Counted from the stretch's first letter, positions 24,560 through 34,054 are shown. The stretch is DNA of 64,000 bases from Nocardia aobensis NBRC 100429 (GCF_000308375.1 NZ_BAFQ01000206.1:40036-104035); one strand, 5' to 3'. The notes: generated from the sequence alone by a model not told the origin. A program made the numbers and translations.

Positions 24560-25036
24560 TCACAGCAGGGCGAGGGTGGTGCACAGGGCGGCGACGGCGA
24601 GGGCCTGCAGGCCGACCCGGTAGCCCAGGATGCTCTCCCACTTGTCCTGCAGCGCACGGGCGTCGGCGGGGATGACGCCGGTCATCGCCGCCTGGGTCTG
24701 CGCGGTGTTGATCGGCTTGGCGATCCGCGCGTAGAGGCCGAGCCAGGACAGCAGCGCCAGCAACGCGATCCCGGCCGCCACCGCGGCGCCGGTGGCTCCC
24801 GCGACGGCCGCGACGATGACGGCGAGGACGGTGCTGATCACACCGCCGGCACCGGCGAACGGCATCCGCCGGTCGCCGTAGTAGTGCCCCCATCCGGCCG
24901 AGACGGTCATCGTCGCGTCGTCGAGTTTGGCGTAGACGGGCCGGAAGATGAGGGCGGCGGCGACATCGGTGCCGTAGACGATGGCGTTGGTCAGAACGGC
25001 CAGCACGGCGAGCACCTGGGCGGATGTGGTCAGCAT
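24560..25036 (-). CDS. DUF1772 (anthrone-oxygenase-like) membrane protein
   Basis: 158 aa from the ATG at 25036, supported by an AGGAG site 7 nt upstream (the ATG at 25057 has none). Four membrane helices are visible, about residues 5-25, 50-80, 85-105 and 135-155. The motifs GTDVAAALIFRPVYAKLDD, AKPINTAQTQ and W-x5-YRVGLQ match DUF1772/anthrone oxygenase family members. The family includes cofactor-free oxygenases acting on anthrones, but many members are unassigned. Two strong operators stand just upstream. Confidence 0.82.
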   Translation of the reverse strand: MLTTSAQVLAVLAVLTNAIVYGTDVAAALIFRPVYAKLDDATMTVSAGWGHYYGDRRMPFAGAGGVISTVLAVIVAAVAGATGAAVAAGIALLALLSWLGLYARIAKPINTAQTQAAMTGVIPADARALQDKWESILGYRVGLQALAVAALCTTLALL

Positions 25037-25057
25037 GGGAAGACTCCTAGTCATCAT

Positions 25058-25070
25058 CTAGCGTTGCTAG
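25058..25070. promoter_or_regulatory. Inverted repeat operator 1 (CTAGC-N3-GCTAG)
   Basis: CTAGCGTTGCTAG has perfect 5-bp arms around a 3-nt centre. It is 22 bp upstream of the DUF1772 start. A second near-identical copy lies 50 bp further. Typical of a dimeric MarR/TetR-type repressor. Confidence 0.65.
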
Positions 25071-25107
25071 CTTATGCAGCAACAGTAGATGGAGATAACT
25101 AGCTTGT

Positions 25108-25120
25108 CTAGCGCTGCTAG
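25108..25120. promoter_or_regulatory. Inverted repeat operator 2 (CTAGC-N3-GCTAG)
   Basis: CTAGCGCTGCTAG differs from operator 1 only at one central base. Centre-to-centre distance is 50 bp, close to five helical turns. An extra half-site pair CTAG-N5-CTAG lies at 25099-25111. No regulator gene is adjacent. Confidence 0.65.
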
Positions 25121-25125
25121 AAAAT

Positions 25126-26226
25126 TTACCGCCCCACCCCTACCGGGTAGTCGGCGCACCGATCCCCGGCGACCCGCGCGGACGGCGGATGGAGGCGTGG
25201 CACCGGCTCGGCGCGGTCGTCGAGGGCGTGCAGTACCGCGGCATCGGCACGCGGATCACCGACCGCGATCCGCGCACTGCCGTCGGGATATCCCTTGGCC
25301 GCGATCCCCGCGTCCGCCAGCGTCGCGTGCACCGCGGGCCCCGGCAGGTAGAGAAAGTTGCCGCGGCTGCACGGCACGGCGAAACCCCTGTGCCGCAGCG
25401 CAGTTCGCAGCGACTCGCGTTCGGCGGTGATACCGGCGATGCGTGCGGCGAGCTCGGCCGACGCGGCATAGCAGGCGCGCACGGCCGCCACGGCGTAGTC
25501 GGGCATTCCGAACGGAAGTTGCAGCCGTCGCACCCGCGCGATCAGCTCCGGCGCACCGAAGGCATACCCGATGCGCAGTCCGGCGAGTCCGTACGCCTTC
25601 GAAAAGGTGCGCAACACCAGGAGATTGGGATAGTGGGCGATGAGTTCGTGGGGATCGACGGTCTCGGCATCGGCCAGAAATTCCACATAGGCCTCGTCCA
25701 GGATGACCGGAACATGTCGCGGCACGCCGAACAGGAAGGCCTTCAACTCCGCGGCGGGCACCACGGTTCCGGTCGGGTTGTGCGGGCGGCAGATCGCGAC
25801 CAGTGCCGTGCGCTCGTTCACCGCCCGGGCCATCACCGACAGGCGTTGCCGTCCGTGCGAATCCAGCGGTATCCCAACGGTTTCCAAGCCCGCCATGGCG
25901 GCCATGATCGGATAACCGTCGAAGGTCGGGGTCGCGAACACCATGCGCCGCCCCGGCCCCGACACCGCCTGCATGATCTGCAGCACCACACCGGTCGCCC
26001 CCGCACCGACGACCACCTGATCGGGATCGACGCCGAGGTGCGCGGCGATCACGGCCGGAAGCCGCCGCGGCAGAAATTCCGGATACCGATTGGCGCCGCG
26101 CATCGCCTCGTTCACCACCGCGAGCACCGAAGGCAGTGGCGGAAAGGGGTTTTCGCTGAGCGCCAGATCGAACCGCGCCGGCGGCATCGGCTGCGTCACG
26201 ACGGGTTCCCCGGCGGAGGAATTCAT
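25126..26226 (-). CDS. PLP-dependent aminotransferase (HisC/aromatic type) of the small-molecule cluster
   Basis: 366 aa, fold-type I. Motifs: ALSENPFPPLPSV at the N-terminus, VVVGAGATGVVLQIM, ICRPHNPTGTVVPA, LDEAYVEFL (Asp for PLP) and RTFSKAYGLAGLRIGYAFG with the Schiff-base Lys, then FLYLPGPA. It is close to the HisC/ phenylalanine aminotransferase group, which accepts aromatic 2-keto acids. The start overlaps the KASIII stop by 1 nt (TGATG). Last gene of the four-gene cluster. In context it could supply or use an aryl- or branched 2-keto acid rather than histidinol phosphate. Confidence 0.85.
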   Translation of the reverse strand: MNSSAGEPVVTQPMPPARFDLALSENPFPPLPSVLAVVNEAMRGANRYPEFLPRRLPAVIAAHLGVDPDQVVVGAGATGVVLQIMQAVSGPGRRMVFATPTFDGYPIMAAMAGLETVGIPLDSHGRQRLSVMARAVNERTALVAICRPHNPTGTVVPAAELKAFLFGVPRHVPVILDEAYVEFLADAETVDPHELIAHYPNLLVLRTFSKAYGLAGLRIGYAFGAPELIARVRRLQLPFGMPDYAVAAVRACYAASAELAARIAGITAERESLRTALRHRGFAVPCSRGNFLYLPGPAVHATLADAGIAAKGYPDGSARIAVGDPRADAAVLHALDDRAEPVPRLHPPSARVAGDRCADYPVGVGR

Positions 26227-27263
26227 CACGCCGCACCCCAGCGCACCGCGGCCGCGGCCGCGAAATCCCCGGCATGGGCGAAGGCCGCCAGCAGCACCAC
26301 CGAACCGTTGCGCAACCGGCCGGCCCGGTTCTCGATATCGAGGGTCACGGGAATGCCCGCGGCGAACAGATTTCCGCACCGATCGAAGGAATCGGGATGG
26401 CGTTCGGCGGGCAGTTCCAGCGCATCGTGCCAGTTCCGCAGGAACAGCCGATTCGGCTGGTTGGTGACGAAGGTGTCGATATCGCGGCCCTTGACCCCGA
26501 TGCGGTCGCATACCGCGAGGGCGAGTTCGGGGACCAGCCGGTTGCCGCGCGCGAAGACCTTCGTCACCTTCGATTCGGTGAAACTCACGCAGCCCTGGCC
26601 CTCACCGGGTTCCCAGTATTTGCGTTCGGAGCCGGTGGAGAAATCCATATCCCCGGCGAATTCCGGAAAGGTGCGGCATTCCACGTCGAGGATCGGCGCA
26701 CTATTGTCCTTGACCAGCAATCCCACTCCGCAGCCGTCACCCGGCACCGGCGCCTGCGCGAGTTTGCGAATCTCGGTCTGCGTGAAGACCGGTCCGGCGG
26801 TGTTCTGCGTCGTCGCGATCAACGCGGTGCGGGCGTCGGTCGTCCGCAGAATCATCCGGGCCAGCATCATCATGTGGATGAATGCCGCACAACCTGCGTT
26901 GTGCACATCGAAGACCCATTTCGGGTTCATCCCCAGCCGCCGCGCCACCTCCGGACCGGCGCCCATGACGGGATTGTCGGGCAGCTGGGTGTGGGTGAGC
27001 AGCACGTCGATATCGGCGAGCGTGCCGGCGCCGTGCCGGTCGATCAACGGCGCGACCGCGCGTTCGACCATATCCACGGCGGTTTCGTCGCGGCCCTTGT
27101 GATGGCGGCCGTGCGGCGCGCGGAACATGACGTTCTTCGCCATTCGTTCCGAACGCGAGAATTGCGTGAAGTATTCGGTACCTACCGGTTCACCCGGCAG
27201 ATAGGAGGCCACATCGACCAGACTGACCGGTGCCAGCCGCAGGGCGGGATCGGTGAAATCCAT
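26226..27263 (-). CDS. KASIII-like acyltransferase
   Basis: 345 aa, thiolase fold. The nucleophile is Cys125 in HNAGCAAFIHMM. The usual HQAN of FabH reads NQPN here (Asn268 in place of His), while the GN of GNTSAAS is kept (CGNLFAAGIP). The enzyme therefore probably does not decarboxylate malonyl-ACP and may transfer acyl groups to oxygen or nitrogen, as CerJ/XclB-like relatives do. It sits between the SRPBCC gene (19 bp upstream) and the aminotransferase gene, as the third gene of the cluster. A clear AAGGA site precedes the ATG. Confidence 0.83.
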   Translation of the reverse strand: MDFTDPALRLAPVSLVDVASYLPGEPVGTEYFTQFSRSERMAKNVMFRAPHGRHHKGRDETAVDMVERAVAPLIDRHGAGTLADIDVLLTHTQLPDNPVMGAGPEVARRLGMNPKWVFDVHNAGCAAFIHMMMLARMILRTTDARTALIATTQNTAGPVFTQTEIRKLAQAPVPGDGCGVGLLVKDNSAPILDVECRTFPEFAGDMDFSTGSERKYWEPGEGQGCVSFTESKVTKVFARGNRLVPELALAVCDRIGVKGRDIDTFVTNQPNRLFLRNWHDALELPAERHPDSFDRCGNLFAAGIPVTLDIENRAGRLRNGSVVLLAAFAHAGDFAAAAAVRWGAA

Positions 27264-27282
27264 TTCGGCGTACCTATCCTTC

Positions 27283-27951
27283 TCACTTCATCCACTCGGG
27301 GGTGATCGGAAGCCCGTGCGCGGCACGGTATTCGGCGATCGCTTTCAGGTTGTCCAGCTCCAGCCGGTGTCCGGCGGAGAACATCTCCCAGAAATCGCCG
27401 ACCCAGACCTTGCGGCCCTGCGGGGCCTTGTCGGGATAGGGATTCGCGTCGTAGAAGGGGTGGCGGCAATTGGTCCACAGCACCACCGAACCGGGCTTGT
27501 TCAACACCACCTGGGCGTCGACGACGCGCATCAGGTAGATCATCCACAGGTGGTCACCCTGGTCCCACGCACAGTGGTAGTCCACGGTCATAGCATCCGG
27601 GTTGGCCTCGGTGCGAGTGAAGATCCGGGTGTCCTTGCCCAGCCGGTCGTAGGATTCCCACAGTCCCGGGGTGACGGTTTCGACGAAGCCACGCAGGCTG
27701 TAGGTCCATTCCTCCAAACTCTGCGTGTGCGAGAGGTATTCGTACAATTCACGCGGCGGCGCGGCGATGTAGTCCTGCACCGGGCAGAACTGCCCGAAGA
27801 CCTGGTCGTGGGGATAGACCGAGCGCAGCATATCCATGATGATCGGAGTGGTCGTCTCGCGATCGGAATTCTCGATGCGCAACAATCCGGGCATGACCCG
27901 ATGCGGATGGTCGGGGATATCGCTGAGCGCGGGTGCGGTGCTGATGGTCAC
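27283..27951 (-). CDS. SRPBCC/START-like protein of the small-molecule cluster
   Basis: 222 aa. A helix-grip pattern is visible: QDYIAAPPRELYEYLSHTQS, LEEWTYSLRGFVETVTPGLW, then DYHCAWDQGDHLWMIYLMRV. Aromatases/cyclases and ligand-binding START proteins share this fold, and the substrate cannot be read. The GTG start overlaps the ThDP enzyme stop by 4 nt (GTGA), so the two are made together. A polyketide aromatase role would need a polyketide synthase, which is absent; a ligand-shaping or hydrolytic role is more likely. Confidence 0.6.
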   Translation of the reverse strand: MTISTAPALSDIPDHPHRVMPGLLRIENSDRETTTPIIMDMLRSVYPHDQVFGQFCPVQDYIAAPPRELYEYLSHTQSLEEWTYSLRGFVETVTPGLWESYDRLGKDTRIFTRTEANPDAMTVDYHCAWDQGDHLWMIYLMRVVDAQVVLNKPGSVVLWTNCRHPFYDANPYPDKAPQGRKVWVGDFWEMFSAGHRLELDNLKAIAEYRAAHGLPITPEWMK

Positions 27952-29633
27952 GGATTCCTCCTCGATGCGGACAGGAAGGGGATGAACGGCGGTATCTCGT
28001 CCGGATCGCAGTCGATCGAAACGAACGAGGGCCCAGGCGTTTCCAGGCAGTACGACAGCACTGTCGCGAGTTCGGCCGGCGTCGCCGGCGAGAAGGCGGG
28101 CAGATCCGGGAACATGGCCGCCATACCGGCTCCCAGATGCGCTTTGCGGAATCTGTTGAAGCTGTATCGATCTCCGTAGAACAGTTGCTCACGGGTTACG
28201 CACATGCCATGCGCGGAGTTGTCGAGGACGACGAAGGTCACCGGCAGCCCATAGTGGATCGCGGTGTGAATTTCCATGCCGTGCATGTAGAAAGCGCCGT
28301 CCCCGGCCACGACCACGGTGCGGCGCTCGGTACCGTCGGCCCGGTGCCGGCGGGCGAAACAGGACCCGATGGCGGCGCCGAAGGCGTACCCCATGCCGCC
28401 CATGCCGAGGGCGACGACGAAGCGGCCGTCGCGCGGTGGGCGCAGGTGATGGACCACCGAAGCGCCGGTATTGCCCGCGTCGGCGAAGACGTCGGTATCG
28501 GAATGCATTGCGCCGTTGAGTGTTTCGACGATGTCGCGATACCGCAGCCCCGGCCCGTCCGCCGGCGGCACCGCCAGTGGATCGGGCGCCCGGCGCGGTC
28601 GCCGCGGTTCCGCCCGGGGCACCCGGCCCGCGCCGGTCGTCAACTCCGAGGTCAGTTCGCGGAGGGTGGCGGCCAGATCGGTACTGGTCGCGTGGACCGT
28701 GGGGAGGTAGGGCGGCTCGCCGCCGACCGACGCCGTCGACGCGCCGAGTACCGATTCGAGACCGGCTCGCGCGGTGACCGGCATCCGGGTGCCGACCAGC
28801 AGGCACAGCGCACTGCCGCGCAGGGCGTCGGCCAGTTCCGTATGGCCCATACTTCCGGCGACCCCGAGGAAGCCGTGTTCGGTGCAGTCGTACACATCCT
28901 TGGCGTCCGGTGCGACGCCGACTCCGGCGTCGAGAACCGCCGCCAGATCGCGCAGTTCGTCGCGGGCATCGTCGCGGGCGACCTGCGCGCCCGCGATGAT
29001 CACGACCTTGCCGACCGCCCGGGCCGCGCGCAGCCCCTCCAGGAGCCGTTCGATACCGGCATCGTCTCGCCCGTGCATCGGTCGCGGCGCGACGAACGGA
29101 TCGGCGTCGAGTTCGGCCTGCTGCACGTCTTTCGGCAGGAGCAGGACCGCCGGACCGCCCGCCCGTGCCGCCGCGACGGCGCGGGACAGATGCGCCGGTA
29201 ACGAGGCGGGTGCTTCCACTCGCGCGCAATACAGGGAGATCGTGTCGAAAAGCTCTGCGGCGTCGAAGGTTCCGGCTCGTCCGCTGGAATCCTGAAACGC
29301 GCCTTTCCCTTCCAGATCGGTCGGCGCCTGGCCCACCAGCGCGAGCACCGGAATCCGCGAGGCGTGCGATTCCGCCAGTCCGGCAACCAGATTCATCGCG
29401 CCGCCTCCGGAGGTCGCGCAGACCACGCCGAAACCCGCGGTGGAGCGGGCATATCCGTCGGCCATGGTGGCGGCGGCGAATTCGTGTTTGGCCACCACCG
29501 CGGTGATCCGGTCCGCGGCGTCGTAGGCCGCGTCGTAGAGATCTTCGATATTGGCGCCGTCTACCCCGAAGATATGTCGCACGCCCATGTTCGATACGGC
29601 CTGCACCAGATAGTCGACCACTCGTGTCGGCAT
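27948..29633 (-). CDS. ThDP-dependent acetolactate-synthase-like enzyme
   Basis: 561 aa with the three-domain layout of the family. The catalytic Glu51 lies in AVVAKHEFAAATMADGYAR. The central domain follows, and the ThDP-binding GDGAFYMHGMEIHTAIHYG...NSAHGM forms the GDG-N motif in the last third. The start at 29633 has a GGAAGGAG site 5 nt upstream. Family members form acetolactate or decarboxylate 2-keto acids and ligate the resulting aldehyde to another acyl unit. It is not in an ilvBN setting. With an aminotransferase, a KASIII-like enzyme and an SRPBCC protein downstream, an acyloin-forming role is the best guess. First gene of the cluster. Confidence 0.85.
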   Translation of the reverse strand: MPTRVVDYLVQAVSNMGVRHIFGVDGANIEDLYDAAYDAADRITAVVAKHEFAAATMADGYARSTAGFGVVCATSGGGAMNLVAGLAESHASRIPVLALVGQAPTDLEGKGAFQDSSGRAGTFDAAELFDTISLYCARVEAPASLPAHLSRAVAAARAGGPAVLLLPKDVQQAELDADPFVAPRPMHGRDDAGIERLLEGLRAARAVGKVVIIAGAQVARDDARDELRDLAAVLDAGVGVAPDAKDVYDCTEHGFLGVAGSMGHTELADALRGSALCLLVGTRMPVTARAGLESVLGASTASVGGEPPYLPTVHATSTDLAATLRELTSELTTGAGRVPRAEPRRPRRAPDPLAVPPADGPGLRYRDIVETLNGAMHSDTDVFADAGNTGASVVHHLRPPRDGRFVVALGMGGMGYAFGAAIGSCFARRHRADGTERRTVVVAGDGAFYMHGMEIHTAIHYGLPVTFVVLDNSAHGMCVTREQLFYGDRYSFNRFRKAHLGAGMAAMFPDLPAFSPATPAELATVLSYCLETPGPSFVSIDCDPDEIPPFIPFLSASRRNP

Positions 29634-29758
29634 CGCCGCTCCTTCCCGTGGGGCGGTCCGAAGCCGGCCGCACTGCCGGACCGAACGCACTCAGCGGGGA
29701 TACGAAGCACGCCCCCGGTCGGTTCACCGCCGCCGCATGCCATCTCGGAAAGACGGTC

Positions 29759-29787
29759 TTGTGTGTGCGTATACATCTACGTATAGT
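29759..29787 (+). promoter_or_regulatory. Sigma-70-type promoter of the EXLDI gene
   Basis: TTGTGT at 29759-29764, a 17-nt spacer and TATAGT at 29782-29787 form a near-consensus promoter. The -10 ends 6 nt before the ATG at 29794, so the mRNA would be leaderless. Confidence 0.6.
29770..29785. promoter_or_regulatory. Inverted repeat TATAC-N6-GTATA overlapping the promoter
   Basis: TATACATCTACGTATA is a perfect 5+5 inverted repeat overlapping the -10 box of the EXLDI gene, so bound repressor would block transcription. The EXLDI protein itself or an unlinked factor could be the repressor. Confidence 0.55.
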
Positions 29788-29793
29788 TGGGTC

Positions 29794-30309
29794 ATGCCGA
29801 ACAAGACCGTGTACGTCTCCGATGACGATCTCCCCCTGTTCCAGCGCGCACAGGAGCTGGTCGGCGGCAATCTGTCGGGTGCGATCGTGACGGCACTGCG
29901 CCGGTACATCGAACTGGAGGAGGGACGCCTGCAGGGATACGACGAAATCGTCCTGCGGGTCGGCCACAACGGCGCCCGGCAGGTGCGGTTCTCGGGCGCA
30001 CTACTCACCGAGTCGAGTGATATGAGCGACGCGCGTTTCGAGCGGATCCGCGTATTCCGCACGCGCAAGGGCAAATACGTGCTGCACCGGCAGCGCTCCG
30101 AATGGAGCGAGTACCCCACCGATACGAACTGGCTGAAGGATCTGACCAATTGGCGGCGGATGCTCGGCGTCACCGATCCGGACTGGGGTGAATTCACCCT
30201 GGACATCTACGAGTCGCCGGCCGACCTGAAAGGCAGGGTTCCCGACAAGCTGTACGACCGCATCAGCGATCTGACCGAGCATCCGCAGATCGAGGATCTC
30301 GACATCTGA
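29794..30309 (+). CDS. EXLDI-family protein
   Basis: 171 aa from the ATG at 29794. The last residues are EDLDI, which fit the EXLDI C-terminal motif that defines this family. The N-terminus NKTVYVSDDDLPLFQRAQEL and the helix NLSGAIVTALRRYIELEEGR look like a ribbon-helix-helix DNA-binding unit. The middle carries a basic beta-rich region with IRVFRTRKGKYVLH. Members often neighbour ABC exporters, and a DrrAB-type pair follows here. It likely acts as a regulator of that exporter. The ATG upstream at 29737 would precede the promoter and is rejected. Confidence 0.85.
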   Translation: MPNKTVYVSDDDLPLFQRAQELVGGNLSGAIVTALRRYIELEEGRLQGYDEIVLRVGHNGARQVRFSGALLTESSDMSDARFERIRVFRTRKGKYVLHRQRSEWSEYPTDTNWLKDLTNWRRMLGVTDPDWGEFTLDIYESPADLKGRVPDKLYDRISDLTEHPQIEDLDI

Positions 30310-30441
30310 TCGACCGCTTCGGGCCGACATGAATTCGGCTGCAAGACAATTCGATATCGACCCCCCTTGTCCGCCGGAAACCCGCGGACACGGCTCGGTC
30401 GACGCATGCATTCATCGCTATCTTTATATGAAAGGACGACC

Positions 30442-31376
<935 letters not shown>

Positions 31377-31380
<4 letters not shown>

Positions 31381-32141
31381 CCACGCACACCCTCGCCGAC
31401 TCCCGCACCATGTTGCGCCGGAACCTGGTGCACGCCAAGCGATATCCCGGCATGACGATCAGCATGTTCGTCATGCCGCTGGTGATGCTGCTGATGTTCG
31501 ATTACATCTTCGGCGGCGCGCTGGAGAAGGCCACCGGCGGCAGCTACATCGACTATCTGGTCCCCGGCATGATGCTCATCATCCCGGCCTATCTGGTGGT
31601 CGGCGTCGCGGTGGCGATCGCCTCGGATATGACCAAGGGCATCGTGAACCGGTTCCGGACCATGCCCATGGCACATTCCTCGATCCTCACCGGACAGGTC
31701 GCCGGAACCGTGATCCAGGGCGTGCTCGGCGTCGGGCTGATGGTCGCGGTCGCCGTGCTGATCGGCTTCCGGCCCGATGCCACGATCGTGGAGTGGCTGG
31801 CCGCCTTCGGCCTCATCATCCTGGTGATCTTCGGATTGGCCTGGCTCGGAGTGGGTTTCGGGCTGGCCGCCAAGACGCCGGAGGGCGCGAGCAACACCCC
31901 CACTCCGCTGATCTTCCTTCCCTTCCTCGGCAGCGGCCTGGCCCCCACCGACACGATGCCCGCCGGTGTCCGCCAGTTCGCGCAGTACCAGCCCTTCACA
32001 CCCCTGACCGAAACCCTGCGCGGACTGCTCATGGGTACGGCCATCGGAGGTAACGGCGTCGCGGCGGTGGCCTGGTGCCTCGGTTTCGCGGCGGTCGGCT
32101 ACCTGTGGTCGCGCTCGTTGTTCCGCCGTAAGACCAACTGA
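31377..32141 (+). CDS. ABC-2 type permease (DrrB type)
   Basis: 254 aa with six membrane helices (about 25-45, 60-80, 105-135, 140-160, 175-190, 228-245). The ABC-2 signature GMTISMFVMPLVMLLMFDYI and NRFRTMPMAHSSILTGQV is visible. The start overlaps the ATPase stop by 4 nt (ATGA), as in daunorubicin-resistance type transporters. The two subunits form a homodimeric exporter. Confidence 0.93.
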
Positions 32142-32286
32142 GCTACCACTCAGTGATTAACGGACATACCGGTCGAAACCGCATCGTCCGCGCGTGAGAA
32201 CGTAAGACAGAGGCCGAACGGCCCGGGCCGGCACCATCCGGCCCGGGCCGGTGGCGCAGTCGACGACGACCGGAAGGAGTGCGTCC

Positions 32287-33636
32287 ATGGCCGCCCTGGA
32301 CGAGAAGCTGCAGGACATCTATGCCGAGGTACTGCAGCGCAACCCCGGCGAATCGGAGTTCCACCAGGCTGTTCGGGAAGTGCTGGACAGCCTCGGGCCG
32401 GTCGTCGCCAAACATCCCCAGTACGTCGACGCCGCGGTGATCCGGCGGTTGTGCGAACCGGAGCGGCAGATCATCTTCCGTGTCCCATGGGTCGACGACA
32501 GCGGGACGGTGCAGATCAATCGCGGTTTCCGGGTGGAGTTCAATTCGGCGCTCGGGCCCTACAAGGGCGGCCTGCGATTCCATCCGTCGGTCTATCTGGG
32601 CATCGTGAAATTCCTCGGCTTCGAGCAGATCTTCAAGAACTCGCTCACCGGAATGCCGATCGGCGGCGGCAAGGGCGGCTCGGATTTCGACCCCAAGGGG
32701 CGCTCGGATGCGGAGGTGATGCGCTTCTGCCAATCCTTCATGACCGAGCTGTACCGGCACATCGGCGAACACACCGATGTGCCGGCCGGTGACATCGGCG
32801 TCGGCGGGCGCGAGATCGGCTACCTGTTCGGCCAGTACAAACGCATCACCAACCGCTACGAATCCGGCGTGCTCACCGGTAAGGGGCTGAGCTGGGGCGG
32901 CTCGCAGGTCCGCCCCGAGGCGACCGGATACGGCACCGTCTTCTTCACCGAGCAGATTCTCGACCGGCGCGGCGACAGTTTCGAGGGCAAACGCGTGGTG
33001 ATCTCCGGCTCCGGCAATGTCGCGATCTACGCCGTGGAGAAGGTGCACCAGCTGGGCGGCACCGTCGTCGCCTGTTCCGACTCCTCCGGTTACATCGTCG
33101 ACGACAAGGGGATCGACCTCGAACTGCTCAAGGAGATCAAGCACGACCGCCGCGGCCGCATCCACGAATACCCCGATATCGCCCGCGGCTCGGCATATTT
33201 CGTGGACTCGGGCTCGATCTGGGCGGTGCCGTGCGATATCGCGCTGCCGTGTGCGACGCAGAACGAACTCAACGGCAGCGACGCCCGCCTGCTGATCGAG
33301 AACGGCTGCGCCATCGTCGCCGAGGGCGCCAACATGCCCTGCACCCCCGAGGCCTTCCGGCTGCTGATCGACGCGGGCGTGACCTTCGCACCGGGCAAGG
33401 CCGCCAATGCCGGTGGCGTGGCCACCAGCGCGCTCGAGATGCAGCAGAACGCTTCCCGCGATTCGTGGACCTTCGAGCACACCGAGCAACGCCTCGAAAC
33501 GATCATGCGCGGCATCCACGACCGCTGCCTCGAGACCGCCGAGGAGTACGGCACCCCGGGCGATTACGTGGCCGGCGCGAACATCGCCGGTTTCACCCAG
33601 GTCGCCGACGCGATGCTGGCATTGGGCATCGTCTAG
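32287..33636 (+). CDS. gdhA: NADP-specific glutamate dehydrogenase
   Basis: 449 aa. The ATG at 32287 is set by GGAAGGAG upstream; an earlier ATG at 32251 would add 12 residues. Catalytic motifs include RVPWVDDSGTVQINRGFRVE, PYKGGLRFHPSVYLGIVKFL (substrate Lys), SLTGMPIGGGKGGSDFDPKG (catalytic Lys), PAGDIGVGGREIGYLFG (Asp) and the nucleotide fold RVVISGSGNVAIYAVEK. It aminates 2-oxoglutarate to glutamate with NADPH. Length is that of the hexameric small type. Stands alone, with its own promoter after the exporter operon. Confidence 0.96.
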   Translation: MAALDEKLQDIYAEVLQRNPGESEFHQAVREVLDSLGPVVAKHPQYVDAAVIRRLCEPERQIIFRVPWVDDSGTVQINRGFRVEFNSALGPYKGGLRFHPSVYLGIVKFLGFEQIFKNSLTGMPIGGGKGGSDFDPKGRSDAEVMRFCQSFMTELYRHIGEHTDVPAGDIGVGGREIGYLFGQYKRITNRYESGVLTGKGLSWGGSQVRPEATGYGTVFFTEQILDRRGDSFEGKRVVISGSGNVAIYAVEKVHQLGGTVVACSDSSGYIVDDKGIDLELLKEIKHDRRGRIHEYPDIARGSAYFVDSGSIWAVPCDIALPCATQNELNGSDARLLIENGCAIVAEGANMPCTPEAFRLLIDAGVTFAPGKAANAGGVATSALEMQQNASRDSWTFEHTEQRLETIMRGIHDRCLETAEEYGTPGDYVAGANIAGFTQVADAMLALGIV

Positions 33637-33651
33637 CCGCATCATCGGGAT

Positions 33652-34041
33652 ATGCCCCTTCCCGGACGCTTCCGGCCCAATCCGCCGCCGGCCATGGGTA
33701 CCCGCAGCCGGGTGCTGCTGCGATTCCGGTGCGCGGGGCGGGATTTCCTGCTCCGGCAGACGATCGTCGAACCGGGCGGTGACAGCGGCTGGCACTATCA
33801 CGACGGCACCCTGTTCGTCCTGGTCACCGGCAGTGCCCTGGACCACCCCGGAACCGACTGCGTACCGGTCACCTATCGCCCGGGCCGGATGTTCCGCGAG
33901 CCCGCCGGCGCCACTCACGCTCACACGGCCCGCAACCGCACTCGAAAACCCTTGCGGCTCACCGTGTTCTACGTCCTCCCGGCCGGCAGTCCGCTGTCCC
34001 GTCCGGTCCCCGGGCCGGAGTGCGACACAGACCGGCGGTAG
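33652..34041 (+). CDS. Single-domain cupin protein
   Basis: 129 aa. The first cupin motif is seen in GGDSGWHYHDGTLFVLVTGS (H-x-H...), the second in REPAGATHAHTARN with further His. It would bind one metal. The substrate is unknown. The gene starts 15 nt after gdhA and likely shares its transcript. It converges on the HAD gene, with 13 bp between the two stops. Confidence 0.85.
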   Translation: MPLPGRFRPNPPPAMGTRSRVLLRFRCAGRDFLLRQTIVEPGGDSGWHYHDGTLFVLVTGSALDHPGTDCVPVTYRPGRMFREPAGATHAHTARNRTRKPLRLTVFYVLPAGSPLSRPVPGPECDTDRR

Positions 34042-34054
34042 GCGCCCGGCCGGG

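Noticed and set aside
25126..26226. Histidinol-phosphate aminotransferase of histidine synthesis
   Set aside because: No his genes are nearby and the gene is translationally coupled to KASIII; a pathway-specific aminotransferase is more likely, though hisC activity cannot be excluded.
32143..33924. 593-residue leftward frame opposite gdhA
   Set aside because: Antisense shadow of the strongly conserved glutamate dehydrogenase gene.
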